In this document: positions 28,201-35,607 of the stretch, piece after piece | Layout: the number at the start of each line of letters is the position of its first letter | Numbering within the stretch: the first letter of the stretch is position 1 | DNA from: Sideroxydans sp. CL21 | GTDB lineage: Bacteria; Pseudomonadota; Gammaproteobacteria; Burkholderiales; Gallionellaceae | Length of the DNA: 64,000 bases | Direction: 5' to 3' | Assembly: GCF_902459525.1 (NCBI RefSeq) | Contig: NZ_LR699166.1 | Location: forward strand, 2,864,501-2,928,500 | Notes under the pieces: model-generated | What the model was told of the DNA's origin: nothing | The model's database searches: none | What the model saw: only the letters and a program-made list of their open reading frames with translations | Position numbers and translations under genes: made by a program

Positions 28201-29866
28201 CCGCAGTACCCGAGGCTTCGGTGCGGCTGGTCTCCAGATTGCGCGTCAGGTCGTACAGGTAGGTGGTCTTGTTGCCGTTGAAGTCGGTGCGCGAGGCAAC
28301 ATTGCCGTTGGCGTCGTAGGTAAAGGATGCTGAACAGCCGTCGCAGGGCGATCCGGTGATGCCGGTGTTCTTGACCACGTTCAGCAGGGTGCTGAACCCA
28401 TAGGTGCGCGTAATGTTGTTGGGATCGGTCACGCTGGTGGTGGAGTTGCCGTTGGCATCAATCGCGCCATACACCAAGCCCACATGGTCGATGCCGCTGC
28501 CGAACGATCCATGCTCACTTGACGTTGCACGACCGTTTGCATCGTACGTCCAGCTGGCGAAGCGCGTGCCGTTCTCGTCCAGGATGCCGGTCAGGCTGTG
28601 GGCGTAGCTGATACCGGCTGCCGGGGTGGCGGAAACGTTGCCGACTTCGCCGTACAGGTAGGTGCGTACCTTGCCATCCGGGTACTTCACGCCGGTGAGG
28701 TTGTCGGTCAAGGCGGTGCCGCTGTAGGCATAGAGGTATACGCCACCGGCAGGATCGGTCATCTTTACCACGCGTCCGGTTCCGTCATAGCCATACTGCA
28801 GACTGCGCCCTGCGGGATCGGTGACACGGATCAGGTGTATGGCAGGCAAGATAGTGGTAGTCGGCGCACCTGTCGCGCTCAGGACATAGCCGCCATTGGG
28901 GCCTGCCGTGCCATCGCTGTAGGTCAGGGTCTGGATCAGGCCGGCACGATTGGTGATCGAGACCAGTTCACCTAATACATTGTACGTCTCGACTTCGTCG
29001 TTCTCGTTCGTGTACGTCCAGCCGGTCACGGATCCAGATGTATTAGTCAACTGAGTCAAATTGCCTATCGCATCGGCATCAGCCACGTAGCCAGCGCTAC
29101 CTTGATTCATGTAGTACGCCTTGCCATCAGCTCGTTTCACTACTGCCGTTATAATTCCGCCCGAGTTAAGGATGACAATTGACTTATCGTAAGCGCTACG
29201 CCATTGACTGCCCCATATGGTCGTTTCAACTGCCAAAGGTGTAGTACCGCCGCTGTTGTACGTCCGCTCGATTTGCAACGGATATGGCCCAATACCTACA
29301 TAGTCCGTTTCATGCTGATACTTGTTGCCTGTCCCCGCGTTGCAGGGGTTTGTACCTGCCGTTGTTGTCGAGCCATTGCAACCGCCATTCTTGACGGGAT
29401 CGGGTGTATTGGCAAGTATGTCGCAGGTGTAATAAGTTGTCCAAGCGGTAGGGTGTGCTGTCAGCGAATAACCTGGATTGCATTGAGGTGGGTATTGAGC
29501 AACCCAACATTGATATGGACCGCCACAGGCCGGATTTGAAGGTACTGTCGTACACCAACCATTCCCACCACCACCAGCTGAAGCTTGAGGATAAGAAGCT
29601 CCATATTCAGCACACATCGTAACGCATGCTTTAGCAATATCTCCACTGGATGAAGTTGGAGAATTGACGGGAGGTATATGGCAGCCAGGTTCGGAAAACC
29701 AAGGATTATTTGGACTAACCAGCGCGGGAATTATCGGAGCAATCGTTTTAGCCTCACAGACAAAGCCAACTAACAACCACATCATCACGATGATTGAAAA
29801 ATGCTTAGCAACACCTCGCACTGTGACAGCACAATTTGCATTAGCACCTCGTGACAGGATACGCAT
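25289..29866 (-). CDS. B-like RHS/YD-repeat exported protein with substrate-binding-like C-terminal domain
   Basis: 1525 residues. Signal peptide (HFSIIVMMWLLVGFVCEAKT), a Cys-containing N-terminal region (to about 165), then some 900 residues of RHS repeats (e.g. YGYDGTGRVVKMTDPAGGVY). From about residue 1057 (base 26698) the repeats stop and a ~470-residue unrelated domain follows (VRLFLAGS, HRAYFGIANTSAQ, QKVLILDRSQGDSIYGVIPLA, GIILTDNF). It resembles the PstS-like substrate-binding proteins often seen in exosortase-rich betaproteobacteria. There is no toxin tip: the C-like protein just downstream carries it. The ATG at 29864–29866 lies behind GAGGAG. The split resembles TcB/TcC. Confidence 0.85.
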   Translation of the reverse strand: MRILSRGANANCAVTVRGVAKHFSIIVMMWLLVGFVCEAKTIAPIIPALVSPNNPWFSEPGCHIPPVNSPTSSSGDIAKACVTMCAEYGASYPQASAGGGGNGWCTTVPSNPACGGPYQCWVAQYPPQCNPGYSLTAHPTAWTTYYTCDILANTPDPVKNGGCNGSTTTAGTNPCNAGTGNKYQHETDYVGIGPYPLQIERTYNSGGTTPLAVETTIWGSQWRSAYDKSIVILNSGGIITAVVKRADGKAYYMNQGSAGYVADADAIGNLTQLTNTSGSVTGWTYTNENDEVETYNVLGELVSITNRAGLIQTLTYSDGTAGPNGGYVLSATGAPTTTILPAIHLIRVTDPAGRSLQYGYDGTGRVVKMTDPAGGVYLYAYSGTALTDNLTGVKYPDGKVRTYLYGEVGNVSATPAAGISYAHSLTGILDENGTRFASWTYDANGRATSSEHGSFGSGIDHVGLVYGAIDANGNSTTSVTDPNNITRTYGFSTLLNVVKNTGITGSPCDGCSASFTYDANGNVASRTDFNGNKTTYLYDLTRNLETSRTEASGTAVARTITTQWHPTLRLPTQISEPGRTTIFTYDATTRNLLTKTVTDSASSRSRTWTYTYTTAADTTLPNLLKSIKGPRTDVASITSFGYYPNGDLKTVTDALGHVTTINSVDGAGRPLTITDANGVITVLTYWPRGWLKTRTVGALTSNYTYDGVGQLTRVTLPDTSHLDYTWDAAHRLTDIADIKLDHIHYTLDNMGNRTKEDAYDATGKLSKTHSRVFDSLNHLAQDISAYNATTSYTTNYTYDANGNLTKVLDAKNNATLYGYDALNRLSQTTDAALGVTQYAYDALDQLNNVTDPKSLNTHYAVSALGEQTQLASPDSGTTNRSYDSAGNVLGATDARGIAATYTYDALNRPISVGFPVSSENINYVWDAAAGCSFGIGRLCQVTDADGTTTFAYDNQGNRVQKTRTESGVNFVTHYVYDAANRLVTVMTPTGETLSLTRDAAGYVQQVSDTNAGGTTTLAANIQYDGTGQATSALLGNGVTQNQQYTQSGQTSNTAAVRSLNPADIDASTVRLFLAGSYLKQSLLEPDLVGLFQPGTLSVFYDGTVNAGVGVASGQNHRAYFGIANTSAQNAAIPASLSGQKVLILDRSQGDSIYGVIPLAQASAIGAMSLDAACAPTGTTDSLGQWMWACPNTANLIPDAGLTDVEPGMFYGMNVPAGMGIPPAQMANLTATPVVGQAMGIILTDNFLTAGPGGTDALPSLSKAQVVGLMGGITNDWNWVNGTQPGGPIAGPVTVCRYQAGSGVQAAIGNFMAGSGCLISQQTLAIAQTTGSGNNNYTVIENDSPNTLARCMGYVQNGTPTGQTLNITSGQLGTAAADTTHIVLPVGGRAIGLMSLNRPSQNVTTEPYHFIQIATAAPTMENAIIGQYDLVVESVMERRNTTVAGVPPLAGSQLDLYTTLASTIGRPGMLGAAKVPSIPGVAALANPVTLNYDPTTTLFIGQSILLNPVLRVSRSGNTCRSLMQVQ
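26760..29060. repeat. RHS duplication B, copy 1
   Basis: About 2.3 kb closely similar to 35809–38109 at a constant offset of 9049 bases, with no net indels. It covers most of the YD-repeat coding region of both B-like proteins. Similarity is highest in the middle and fades at both ends. Confidence 0.88.
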
Positions 29867-29921
29867 GACTACTCCTCGTTCACTCAAAATACTGCTTGTT
29901 CGATTTAAATCATTATGGCGG

Positions 29922-30255
29922 CGAATCGTTACACGCTAATTTCTAACTTCCTATATGCCGTAGGGTCTAGATAACAGACTAGGCAGGACTAGCTTTTGAT
30001 GTAACCAATTTGTCGTGTTGGTGAACAACCTGATATGGGTGACGAACCAGCGTGATGTGATTACAGCTTCGAGGCGCAACGGGTAAGGATTATGTTTGTA
30101 GAGGGCGCACACAAGGTCGTTAAGCCACGTCCGATTCAAGAGGCGAGCCAACAAAATGGAGTTCGTAGGCTATGCCTTGTACTCGCCATCAATAGAAAAT
30201 TACGAAGTGTCGAAGAACTACGGATCGGACATATCAACACTGGCGAGGTTGAATG
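29922..30255 (+). mobile_element. Internally deleted ISL3-type element
   Basis: 29922–30030 matches the left flank of the transposase region at about 39088–39190 (shared GAATCGTTACACGC and TTCTAACTTCCTATATGCC). 30030–30250 matches the transposase 3' end at about 40327–40555 (AACAACCTGAT, GCCTTGTACTCGCCATCAA, GGATCGGACATATCAACACT). About 1.1 kb in between is missing. A non-autonomous, decayed copy lying just upstream of the first RHS operon, so it may also contain that operon's promoter. Confidence 0.8.
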
Positions 30256-30558
30256 TCTTCTTAGCGAGAAAAATGCGAGCGGCTGGTTGTGGCACGAAAC
30301 CGAATTAGAAGTTTTCAAATTGCTTGTCTGAAAGCTGTCGATCGTGAAAGATGGTGTATGGCATTAGAGCTCGTTCATCTGCAGCGATCCAAACGACTGC
30401 TTCAGAATCTGTTTGCTGCCATTCGACGCTCATTCAATGTACAAGTAAATTACCAATTTGAAATTGCAATCGTGTGTAAAGTATCATTTACTCAAGTTTC
30501 AGGTGTCGCATCTTAAGTTCTCTTGCCTGTTGGTTGCCAGCTCAAGGAAGGCCGCGTC
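30256..30558. other. Gene-free AT-rich stretch
   Basis: About 300 bp between the deleted IS copy and the small membrane-protein gene. No coding sequence, RNA gene or repeat recognised. Confidence 0.45.
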
Positions 30559-30696
30559 ATGAAATACTACCCATCACTTCATCTCCAACGAGGGTATCTT
30601 CTGGAGATTCCAATCCCGCTCGTGGTAGTGGGGGTTGTCTTATCCATTCTCATTACCAACCTGCCACTGTTGGGACAGAAGATTGCGTTCGATTAA
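30559..30696 (+). CDS. Small membrane protein upstream of exosortase H
   Basis: 45-residue frame, ATG behind AGGAAGGCCGCGTC, ending TAA at 30696. It reads MKYYPSLHLQRGYLLEIPI, then a hydrophobic helix (VVVGVVLSILITNLPLL) and a short polar end. It lies 119 bp before xrtH in the same direction. The ribosome site and single membrane helix make a real gene plausible; no family recognised. Confidence 0.45.
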   Translation: MKYYPSLHLQRGYLLEIPIPLVVVGVVLSILITNLPLLGQKIAFD

Positions 30697-30815
30697 TGGC
30701 GCAATGAAACTGCAACATCAACTGCTGATAATAAAATATTAAAATATATAGATCAGCTTCCACTCTCGATCATCTTTTCATCTGGCTGCACCAAGAACTG
30801 TCCGAGGATTCCAAT

Positions 30816-31391
30816 ATGAATGTCGAAAACGAATCTTACGATCAATTCATCGCCCGTATCGACAGGCCACCAAAACCGTTGCCCATTTGGGGTTCAGCAT
30901 TGCTTTTTGCGGCGGTGTTCTTCATTTTGCAGATGAGCTTTGATGCTTGTCGCGGCACATCGTTTGAACATTTTATCATTGGCGACTTGACGGTTGTTCC
31001 GGCAGCAACATTGATCAAAGTGATTACGCCCGAAGTTGGCGTCAAGGCAATGGGAAACCAACTGCGTGCGCCGGGCGGTGGCATAAACGTGATGAAAGGA
31101 TGCGAAGGAACCGAGATCATGTTCATGCTCGTGGCAGCCTTCTCTGCGGTTGTCATGCCCTGGCGTAGACGGTTAGCAGGTCTTGGAATAGGGATTCTGA
31201 TGGTGTTCTGCCTTAATCAGGTTAGGCTGGTGGGGCTGTTCTATGCCTATCGTTCCGATCCATCACTATTCAAACAAATTCATGGTACGTTAGGCCCCAT
31301 TGCGCTCGTAGCGATCGTCGGTTTGTATGCGCTCTACTGGTTCCAAAGTACGGAGTTTGAAGCAAAACAACATGAACCCGCAAACACGTAA
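30816..31391 (+). CDS. xrtH: Exosortase H (XrtH)
   Basis: 191-residue membrane protein with about five hydrophobic segments and the exosortase catalytic set: C96 (KGCEGTEIM), R137 (NQVRLVGLFY) and H156 (KQIHGTLGPIA). Short length and motif detail fit XrtH, the transpeptidase-like sorting enzyme that recognises IPTL-CTERM tails (IPTLxxWG plus a membrane helix and Arg-rich end) and processes exported proteins at the inner membrane. One such tail occurs on the B-like RHS protein at 35.6–39.0 kb. The start ATG lies behind GAGGATTCCAAT; the next gene overlaps it by 20 bp. Confidence 0.88.
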   Translation: MNVENESYDQFIARIDRPPKPLPIWGSALLFAAVFFILQMSFDACRGTSFEHFIIGDLTVVPAATLIKVITPEVGVKAMGNQLRAPGGGINVMKGCEGTEIMFMLVAAFSAVVMPWRRRLAGLGIGILMVFCLNQVRLVGLFYAYRSDPSLFKQIHGTLGPIALVAIVGLYALYWFQSTEFEAKQHEPANT

Positions 31392-31998
31392 TTTCGCATT
31401 CAGGCTCATTGTTGTTACGGTCGTTCTGCTTTCTCTGGGAGAAATCTTTGGAACGTCACTTGTTAAACCTATCCTGCCGACTATCGCCTGGGAAATCGAA
31501 ACGATTGATGACAGTTTCAGGGTTGACGGTATCAATGTTGTAAGCAAGAAAAACAACAACGTGATTCAGTTGAAGGTCTCGCAGATTCGACCAATGATCA
31601 TCGGCGATCACGTATTACAGCCAAAATCTGGTCGCTTCTTCGAGCCAAATGTATTAGTGGGTAGTGTATTGCAGCCAATCATTGTTTTCCTCACAATTCT
31701 GCTGTCGTGGCAGGCCAAATCCTACCTAGTATTTCTAATACGCTTACTTCTTGCAGTTCCGGTAACAACAGTTCTCTTTGCCACCAACACACCACTAGCT
31801 TTTGTTGGCGCAATGTGGGATTTTCGAGAGCTTGTCCCTAATTTGGAACCGCATACGTTGGTATATTGGAATGATTTTCTGCAAACCGGCGGCCCATTGG
31901 TCATGGCGATAGCAGCTGCCTTGCTGGTTGTTTCACTCGCGGACCGCTGGGCAAATTCCTATCCAAGAAGTCGTCAGGCATCCTCTCTAGCAAATTAA
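31372..31998 (+). CDS. Exosortase H-associated membrane protein
   Basis: 208 residues: an N-terminal membrane segment (LIVVTVVLLSLGEIFGTSLV), a periplasmic stretch, and about three membrane helices in the second half (PIIVFLTILLSWQ, FLIRLLLAVPVTTVLF, VMAIAAALLVVSLAD). The overlap with xrtH and the layout fit the partner protein commonly encoded beside XrtH. Its role in sorting is not known. Confidence 0.75.
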   Translation: MNPQTRNFAFRLIVVTVVLLSLGEIFGTSLVKPILPTIAWEIETIDDSFRVDGINVVSKKNNNVIQLKVSQIRPMIIGDHVLQPKSGRFFEPNVLVGSVLQPIIVFLTILLSWQAKSYLVFLIRLLLAVPVTTVLFATNTPLAFVGAMWDFRELVPNLEPHTLVYWNDFLQTGGPLVMAIAAALLVVSLADRWANSYPRSRQASSLAN

Positions 31999-32080
31999 AT
32001 CGAAAAACAAAGGGTTGGCCAAGTAATGGAGTCTAGATCTAGTCCGAACGGGATTTAGGGCTGTCAATGGAAGGTGGCCG

Positions 32081-32213
32081 TAATTTGTGGTTGATTTAGT
32101 AAGTTACGCTTTGACTGTCATTCTTCATTAAATCGTAATTGTCGGTCGATATTGAAGTTCGGCTATGAATAGCACATTGAGTGTGTACCGTAATATCTGG
32201 CTGATAGTAACAA
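32081..32213 (+). repeat. Dispersed repeat R2
   Basis: Second copy of the ~130-bp repeat at 20831–20970, same orientation. The three internal 18-mers are at about 32089, 32134 and 32194 (CCGTAATTTGTGGTTGAT, TCGTAATTGTCGGTCGAT, CCGTAATATCTGGCTGAT). Spacer sequences such as GAAGTTCGGCTATGAA and CACATTGAGTGT are conserved between copies. Confidence 0.8.
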
Positions 32214-32276
32214 GCAAACTTACTAACCAACCGACCAGCACCAAGCTCCATCATAATTTGTTTAACAGCGGGCGAC

Positions 32277-32528
32277 TTATAACTGCCAATCCGGCGCGTT
32301 TATGTGATCCGTGTTAATCGAATTGATATCGACGGTTTCGAACTTCAACGTACTGGAGTCCTTTTCCATCGCTTCAATCCCCTTCAACATCACCGCGTTA
32401 AACACTTCGTCAGACGACATCTGATGAAGTTGACGATACCGATAGAACAATTCACTAAGACGCTGGCTAACAGCAGAATGCACCACGCCGGAAACAGGAA
32501 CGAAAACAGGTTGTGTATCTTTTGCCAT
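32277..32528 (-). CDS. Small hypothetical protein
   Basis: 83 residues, mixed charge, no signal peptide or membrane helix. A helical middle (SQRLSELFYRYRQLHQMSSDEVFNAVM) could be a small DNA-binding or immunity protein. The ribosome site is weak, and part of the region overlaps, in another frame, a trace of an RHS tip. It might be an immunity gene for that trace or chance. Confidence 0.35.
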   Translation of the reverse strand: MAKDTQPVFVPVSGVVHSAVSQRLSELFYRYRQLHQMSSDEVFNAVMLKGIEAMEKDSSTLKFETVDINSINTDHINAPDWQL

Positions 32529-32690
32529 ATAAGCCCGTTATCTCTTTTCGTTACACCCTCGCAAAGATGCAATGAAAAACCCGTCAACAAGGACGGGGAA
32601 AGCATTATATTTTCACCCATTTGATAAAAAATCTGACGTCCTAGTCGATCCAGATGCCTTAGCTGATTCCCCCCAACATAGGTGTAGATG
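32529..32690 (-). pseudogene. Trace of an orphan RHS tip
   Basis: The minus strand at about 32690–32640 reads IYTYVGGNQLRHLDRLG, the RHS core end normally written YTYVGGNPLxxxDPxGL, with the conserved DP changed. The frame then runs on through unrelated residues (MGENIMLSPSLLTGFSLHL). It begins right after the stop of immunity gene C. A remnant of another toxin cassette. Confidence 0.5.
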
Positions 32691-32691
32691 A

Positions 32692-33210
32692 CTATTTTCG
32701 ATTATCAATTATTTCTTGAATATTCTTTTGACGCCTAGAGCGCACGCCCTCATCGAAGCGTACAAAAAATACATGAATCTTGTTGTCATGGCTTAAGTGC
32801 CGTAATACACATCTTGCCCTTCCAATATCTTGATCAGACACACAAACCTTATACGATCCACTCTCAAGTATCTTTTTTGTAATCGCGAGCGATTCAGGTC
32901 TCTTTCGCCATTCAGACAAGACCGAATAGTCAGAAAAGAAATATAGGTATAGATAAGCAAAGTCAGCGACCGTAGATACCGGCACAGTGCTTCTTGCTTC
33001 AAATGTTTCACATGTATTGTCTGGGCAAAAATCGATGGTATTGTTTTTGTTAGAGTGGATTTGCACCGTATCTCTAAATTCCACCGATAGTTGTTGTAGC
33101 ACTCCACTTGGCTCCACAGATTGATCCGCACACGCGCATGTTGCATATAAGGTCGTAACAATCATGCCAAATAAAATTAGAATTGAATGTTTCAAAAAGG
33201 TTGATTTCAT
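32692..33210 (-). CDS. Candidate periplasmic immunity protein for orphan tip C
   Basis: 172 residues with a signal peptide (STFLKHSILILFGMIVTTLY... cut after ACA). The mature part has paired cysteines (FCPDNTCETF, KVCVSD, RARCVLRH). It follows the M15-like orphan tip directly (stop at 33223), so it is the natural immunity candidate. Export fits a periplasmic target. No sequence likeness to immunity B is obvious although the two toxins look related. ATG at 33210 preferred over one 12 bases upstream because the signal peptide then begins with MKST. Confidence 0.65.
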   Translation of the reverse strand: MKSTFLKHSILILFGMIVTTLYATCACADQSVEPSGVLQQLSVEFRDTVQIHSNKNNTIDFCPDNTCETFEARSTVPVSTVADFAYLYLYFFSDYSVLSEWRKRPESLAITKKILESGSYKVCVSDQDIGRARCVLRHLSHDNKIHVFFVRFDEGVRSRRQKNIQEIIDNRK

Positions 33211-33222
33211 TGCATTTTCCAA

Positions 33223-33660
33223 TTAAGAAGAAGGTAGATTGCGGGGTAATGCTGGCACACCGTTACCAGGCACAGTTTGCAAATGCCAGTGATTTCTATT
33301 TTGGTTTTGGAATGTCTCATATTGACCGGCGCCAAAGCCACAGGAAGTGGCGCATTCCGTCACATCATTACCATTAACAGGATTGAAGTTGGGACCAGCA
33401 ACATCGCATGCCTGATTCGAGTAATGATAGCTGTTTTTACTGTGACCGCTTGTTTCGGCCCCACCGGTCACCAATAAGTCGAGTGATGAATTGTTCGATT
33501 TGCGTTGCAAACAACTTTCAACACACTGCAACATGAACGCAGTATGACCAGTTACTGGAACAGTATCTGGAGGGGATTTGTTGTATGTCAATAATCCAAA
33601 CGGATCCACATCCCTCAGAGGGTTTCCTCCAACGTAGGTGTACGAATTTATGCTCCCATA
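33223..33660 (-). pseudogene. Orphan RHS tip C, M15-type metallopeptidase
   Basis: Only the last ~15 residues of an RHS core remain (SYTYVGGNPLRDVDPFGL), then a ~120-residue tip. The tip has H-YSNQAC-D and a late N-H-W-H-L-Q, the same H-x6-D...HxH set as toxin B, plus cysteines, so it is a second M15-like domain. No signal peptide; a GTG at 33607–33609 could start it but would give a cytoplasmic protein. It is most likely a silent cassette that can be joined to a full RHS gene by recombination at the YTYVGGN seam. The frame is intact, suggesting it is maintained. Confidence 0.7.
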
Positions 33661-33667
33661 TATAGAG

Positions 33668-34225
33668 TTACATCTTGGCCCAATCCGCCGTAGTGCATCC
33701 GGCTTCAGTGCTATGCGTTTTGGTTAACCTAGCAATGGTGCCCACGTAATAATTTAACGTATCCCTGTACTCTTTATCTGACGAGCATATCTTTGCCTGA
33801 ACCCCGAATCGGTCGGTGCATTCGTTTGAAGGAGTCGCAGCGAGCTTTTTCAAAGCAGGCAAAATTGTCTTACCTTTCCTAAGTATTAAACATCTGTAGA
33901 GCACGCCATTCGCCTCGCCCAAATAGTAGGGAGTCAAACTCGCGAGATCTTCAATATCCCTTGTAGAGGATAAGGAATCAAAAGTGTACAAGAGAGTTGC
34001 AACGTCAATATCTTCCATAAACTCAGCAGTCGGTTTGTTAACTTTTAGCTTCTGATCTTCAAAGTCAGGCTGCCCCTTCATATTAAGTACAGAAACGATA
34101 ACTCGCTTTAAACCGAATGGGCCTTTCAGGGGAGCCCCCCATTTATCTTCTACAGAACCTGCCATCACATTGCCACACAACGTGCTAAAGATAATTGCGC
34201 AAATAAAATTGTGATATCGCATCAT
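33668..34225 (-). CDS. Candidate periplasmic immunity protein for Tlde1-like tip D
   Basis: 185 residues with a signal peptide (MMRYHNFICAIIFSTLCGNVMA) and four cysteines in the mature protein. Its ATG overlaps the stop of the C-like RHS protein with the transpeptidase-like tip, so the two are translationally coupled. Tlde1 toxins are neutralised by periplasmic immunity proteins, and this protein's export and position fit that role. Family not recognised. Confidence 0.7.
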   Translation of the reverse strand: MMRYHNFICAIIFSTLCGNVMAGSVEDKWGAPLKGPFGLKRVIVSVLNMKGQPDFEDQKLKVNKPTAEFMEDIDVATLLYTFDSLSSTRDIEDLASLTPYYLGEANGVLYRCLILRKGKTILPALKKLAATPSNECTDRFGVQAKICSSDKEYRDTLNYYVGTIARLTKTHSTEAGCTTADWAKM

Positions 34226-35607
34226 GGAATAACCCTTAGTGTGTTAGTCGGTTCAAGATTCAATAATTTATTTAAAGTATCTCGCGTCGTATCAATTGGA
34301 GCTCCGGTTGCAGAGATACATCCGTTAGAACAATTTTCAGGATTAACGCAACCATGTATATCGAAGTTACCGCGTTTACCTAAATTGGGTACTTTGATTG
34401 GGGTCAGCCTTCGGGCATTTGGAGATAATGCGGTCCCCTGCGGACCAATAGAGTATGTACCCTCTGGAATCGGCCCAGAATTTGAAACATTTTGAGCCGC
34501 CGCGTTGTTTTGACATTTTTTAGTTGGGCAAGAGGACGGCAAATTATTCCCAGAAACGTATGACTCACTCTTAAAAGGCAGATTATTAGGATTGTTTGGA
34601 GAGCATGACATTGTATGGTTGGTAATCGAATAGGTACATTCATAGAGCCCAAGTGGATCGGCATAATTTAATGGATTTCCCCCAACATAGGTATAAGTTG
34701 AGAAACTTTCATCATACAGCCCAATCGGATCACTCTGAATGTACTGCCCCATGCCCGGATCATAGTAACGCTGCCCATTGTAGAACAAGCCCGTTTCCTG
34801 ATCGTAGTATTGTCCGGGGAACCGGAGGTTCAGCGTGACGACGCCTGCGCCCGACGGGTTCTGGTTGGGCTGAATCGCACCAAACGCATCACTCACCCAT
34901 GTCCACACCACCACACCCGACTGATCCCGCGCCACCCGTGGCGTGTTCAGGTGATCCACCTCGAAGTAGATGACGCGGCGGCTGGGAATATGCTCGATCT
35001 GTGCCAGCGGCGTGTCGTCACGCCAGACATAGGTGCGGATGGCAGCACCGGTGGCGCTGAGTTCTTCGAGCAGGTGTCCGGCCTCGTCGTAAACGTAGAG
35101 TATGGTCTGCGCGCCCTGGGGCGCCGCAGCAGTGGTTACCTTGCGGTTACGCAGCCCCCGATAGTCGTAGTCGTAACTTGCCAGCAGCACCCCGTTCAGC
35201 CTGGCCTCGGACATCCTGCCGGCCTGGTTGTAGGCATAGGTGTGACCCAGTCCGTCTGACGTGATGTTGCCTGCAGCGTCGGTGATGACCGCCCTGCCGT
35301 GGCGGGCCGTCAGGCGGTTGGAAGTCGTGCTGTAGGTATAGCTGCCGCCGGAATCTGAAAGGCGGACGCTGTTGGCATCGTAGCTGTAGCTGAAGTTGCC
35401 GGCAGGACCGGACTCGGCAATAAGACGGTCGGCTGCATCGTAGGTGTAGGTGGTGGTGCCCTGTGCCGTGGTGCGGCTCGCTACATTGCCTGCGGGGTCG
35501 TACACCAATGACGCCGTGTCGGCAAAAACAGATGAAGTAGTCAGGCCGGCCAGCAGCGCCACAGCCAGCAGGCGCAGTGCGAAACGCATGGTGATGGAAG
35601 GCTTCAT
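34222..35607 (-). CDS. C-like RHS protein with DUF2778/Tlde1-type L,D-transpeptidase tip (toxin D)
   Basis: 461 residues: signal peptide (FALRLLAVALLAGLTTSSVFA), YD repeats, the core end (RFPGQYYDQETGLFYNGQRYY ... YTYVGGNPLNYADPLGL) and a ~140-residue tip. The tip contains GPIPEGTYSIGPQG, then F-D-I-H418-G and S427-N-G-C430-I, the HG...SxGC arrangement of the DUF2778/YkuD-like type VI effector Tlde1, which attacks peptidoglycan tetrapeptides. Its start overlaps the B-like protein by 4 bp, and its stop overlaps the immunity gene by 4 bp. N-terminal half closely related to the toxin B protein. Confidence 0.82.
   Translation of the reverse strand: MKPSITMRFALRLLAVALLAGLTTSSVFADTASLVYDPAGNVASRTTAQGTTTYTYDAADRLIAESGPAGNFSYSYDANSVRLSDSGGSYTYSTTSNRLTARHGRAVITDAAGNITSDGLGHTYAYNQAGRMSEARLNGVLLASYDYDYRGLRNRKVTTAAAPQGAQTILYVYDEAGHLLEELSATGAAIRTYVWRDDTPLAQIEHIPSRRVIYFEVDHLNTPRVARDQSGVVVWTWVSDAFGAIQPNQNPSGAGVVTLNLRFPGQYYDQETGLFYNGQRYYDPGMGQYIQSDPIGLYDESFSTYTYVGGNPLNYADPLGLYECTYSITNHTMSCSPNNPNNLPFKSESYVSGNNLPSSCPTKKCQNNAAAQNVSNSGPIPEGTYSIGPQGTALSPNARRLTPIKVPNLGKRGNFDIHGCVNPENCSNGCISATGAPIDTTRDTLNKLLNLEPTNTLRVIP

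Noticed and set aside
27260-28333. Long open frames on the plus strand across both RHS shell genes
   Set aside because: They are antisense shadows of repetitive GC-rich YD-repeat coding DNA, have no ribosome sites and read as low-complexity Val/Gly/Ile protein.
20831-32213. CRISPR array suggested by the regularly repeated 18-mers
   Set aside because: Only three degenerate units per copy, with conserved rather than unique spacers, and no cas genes.
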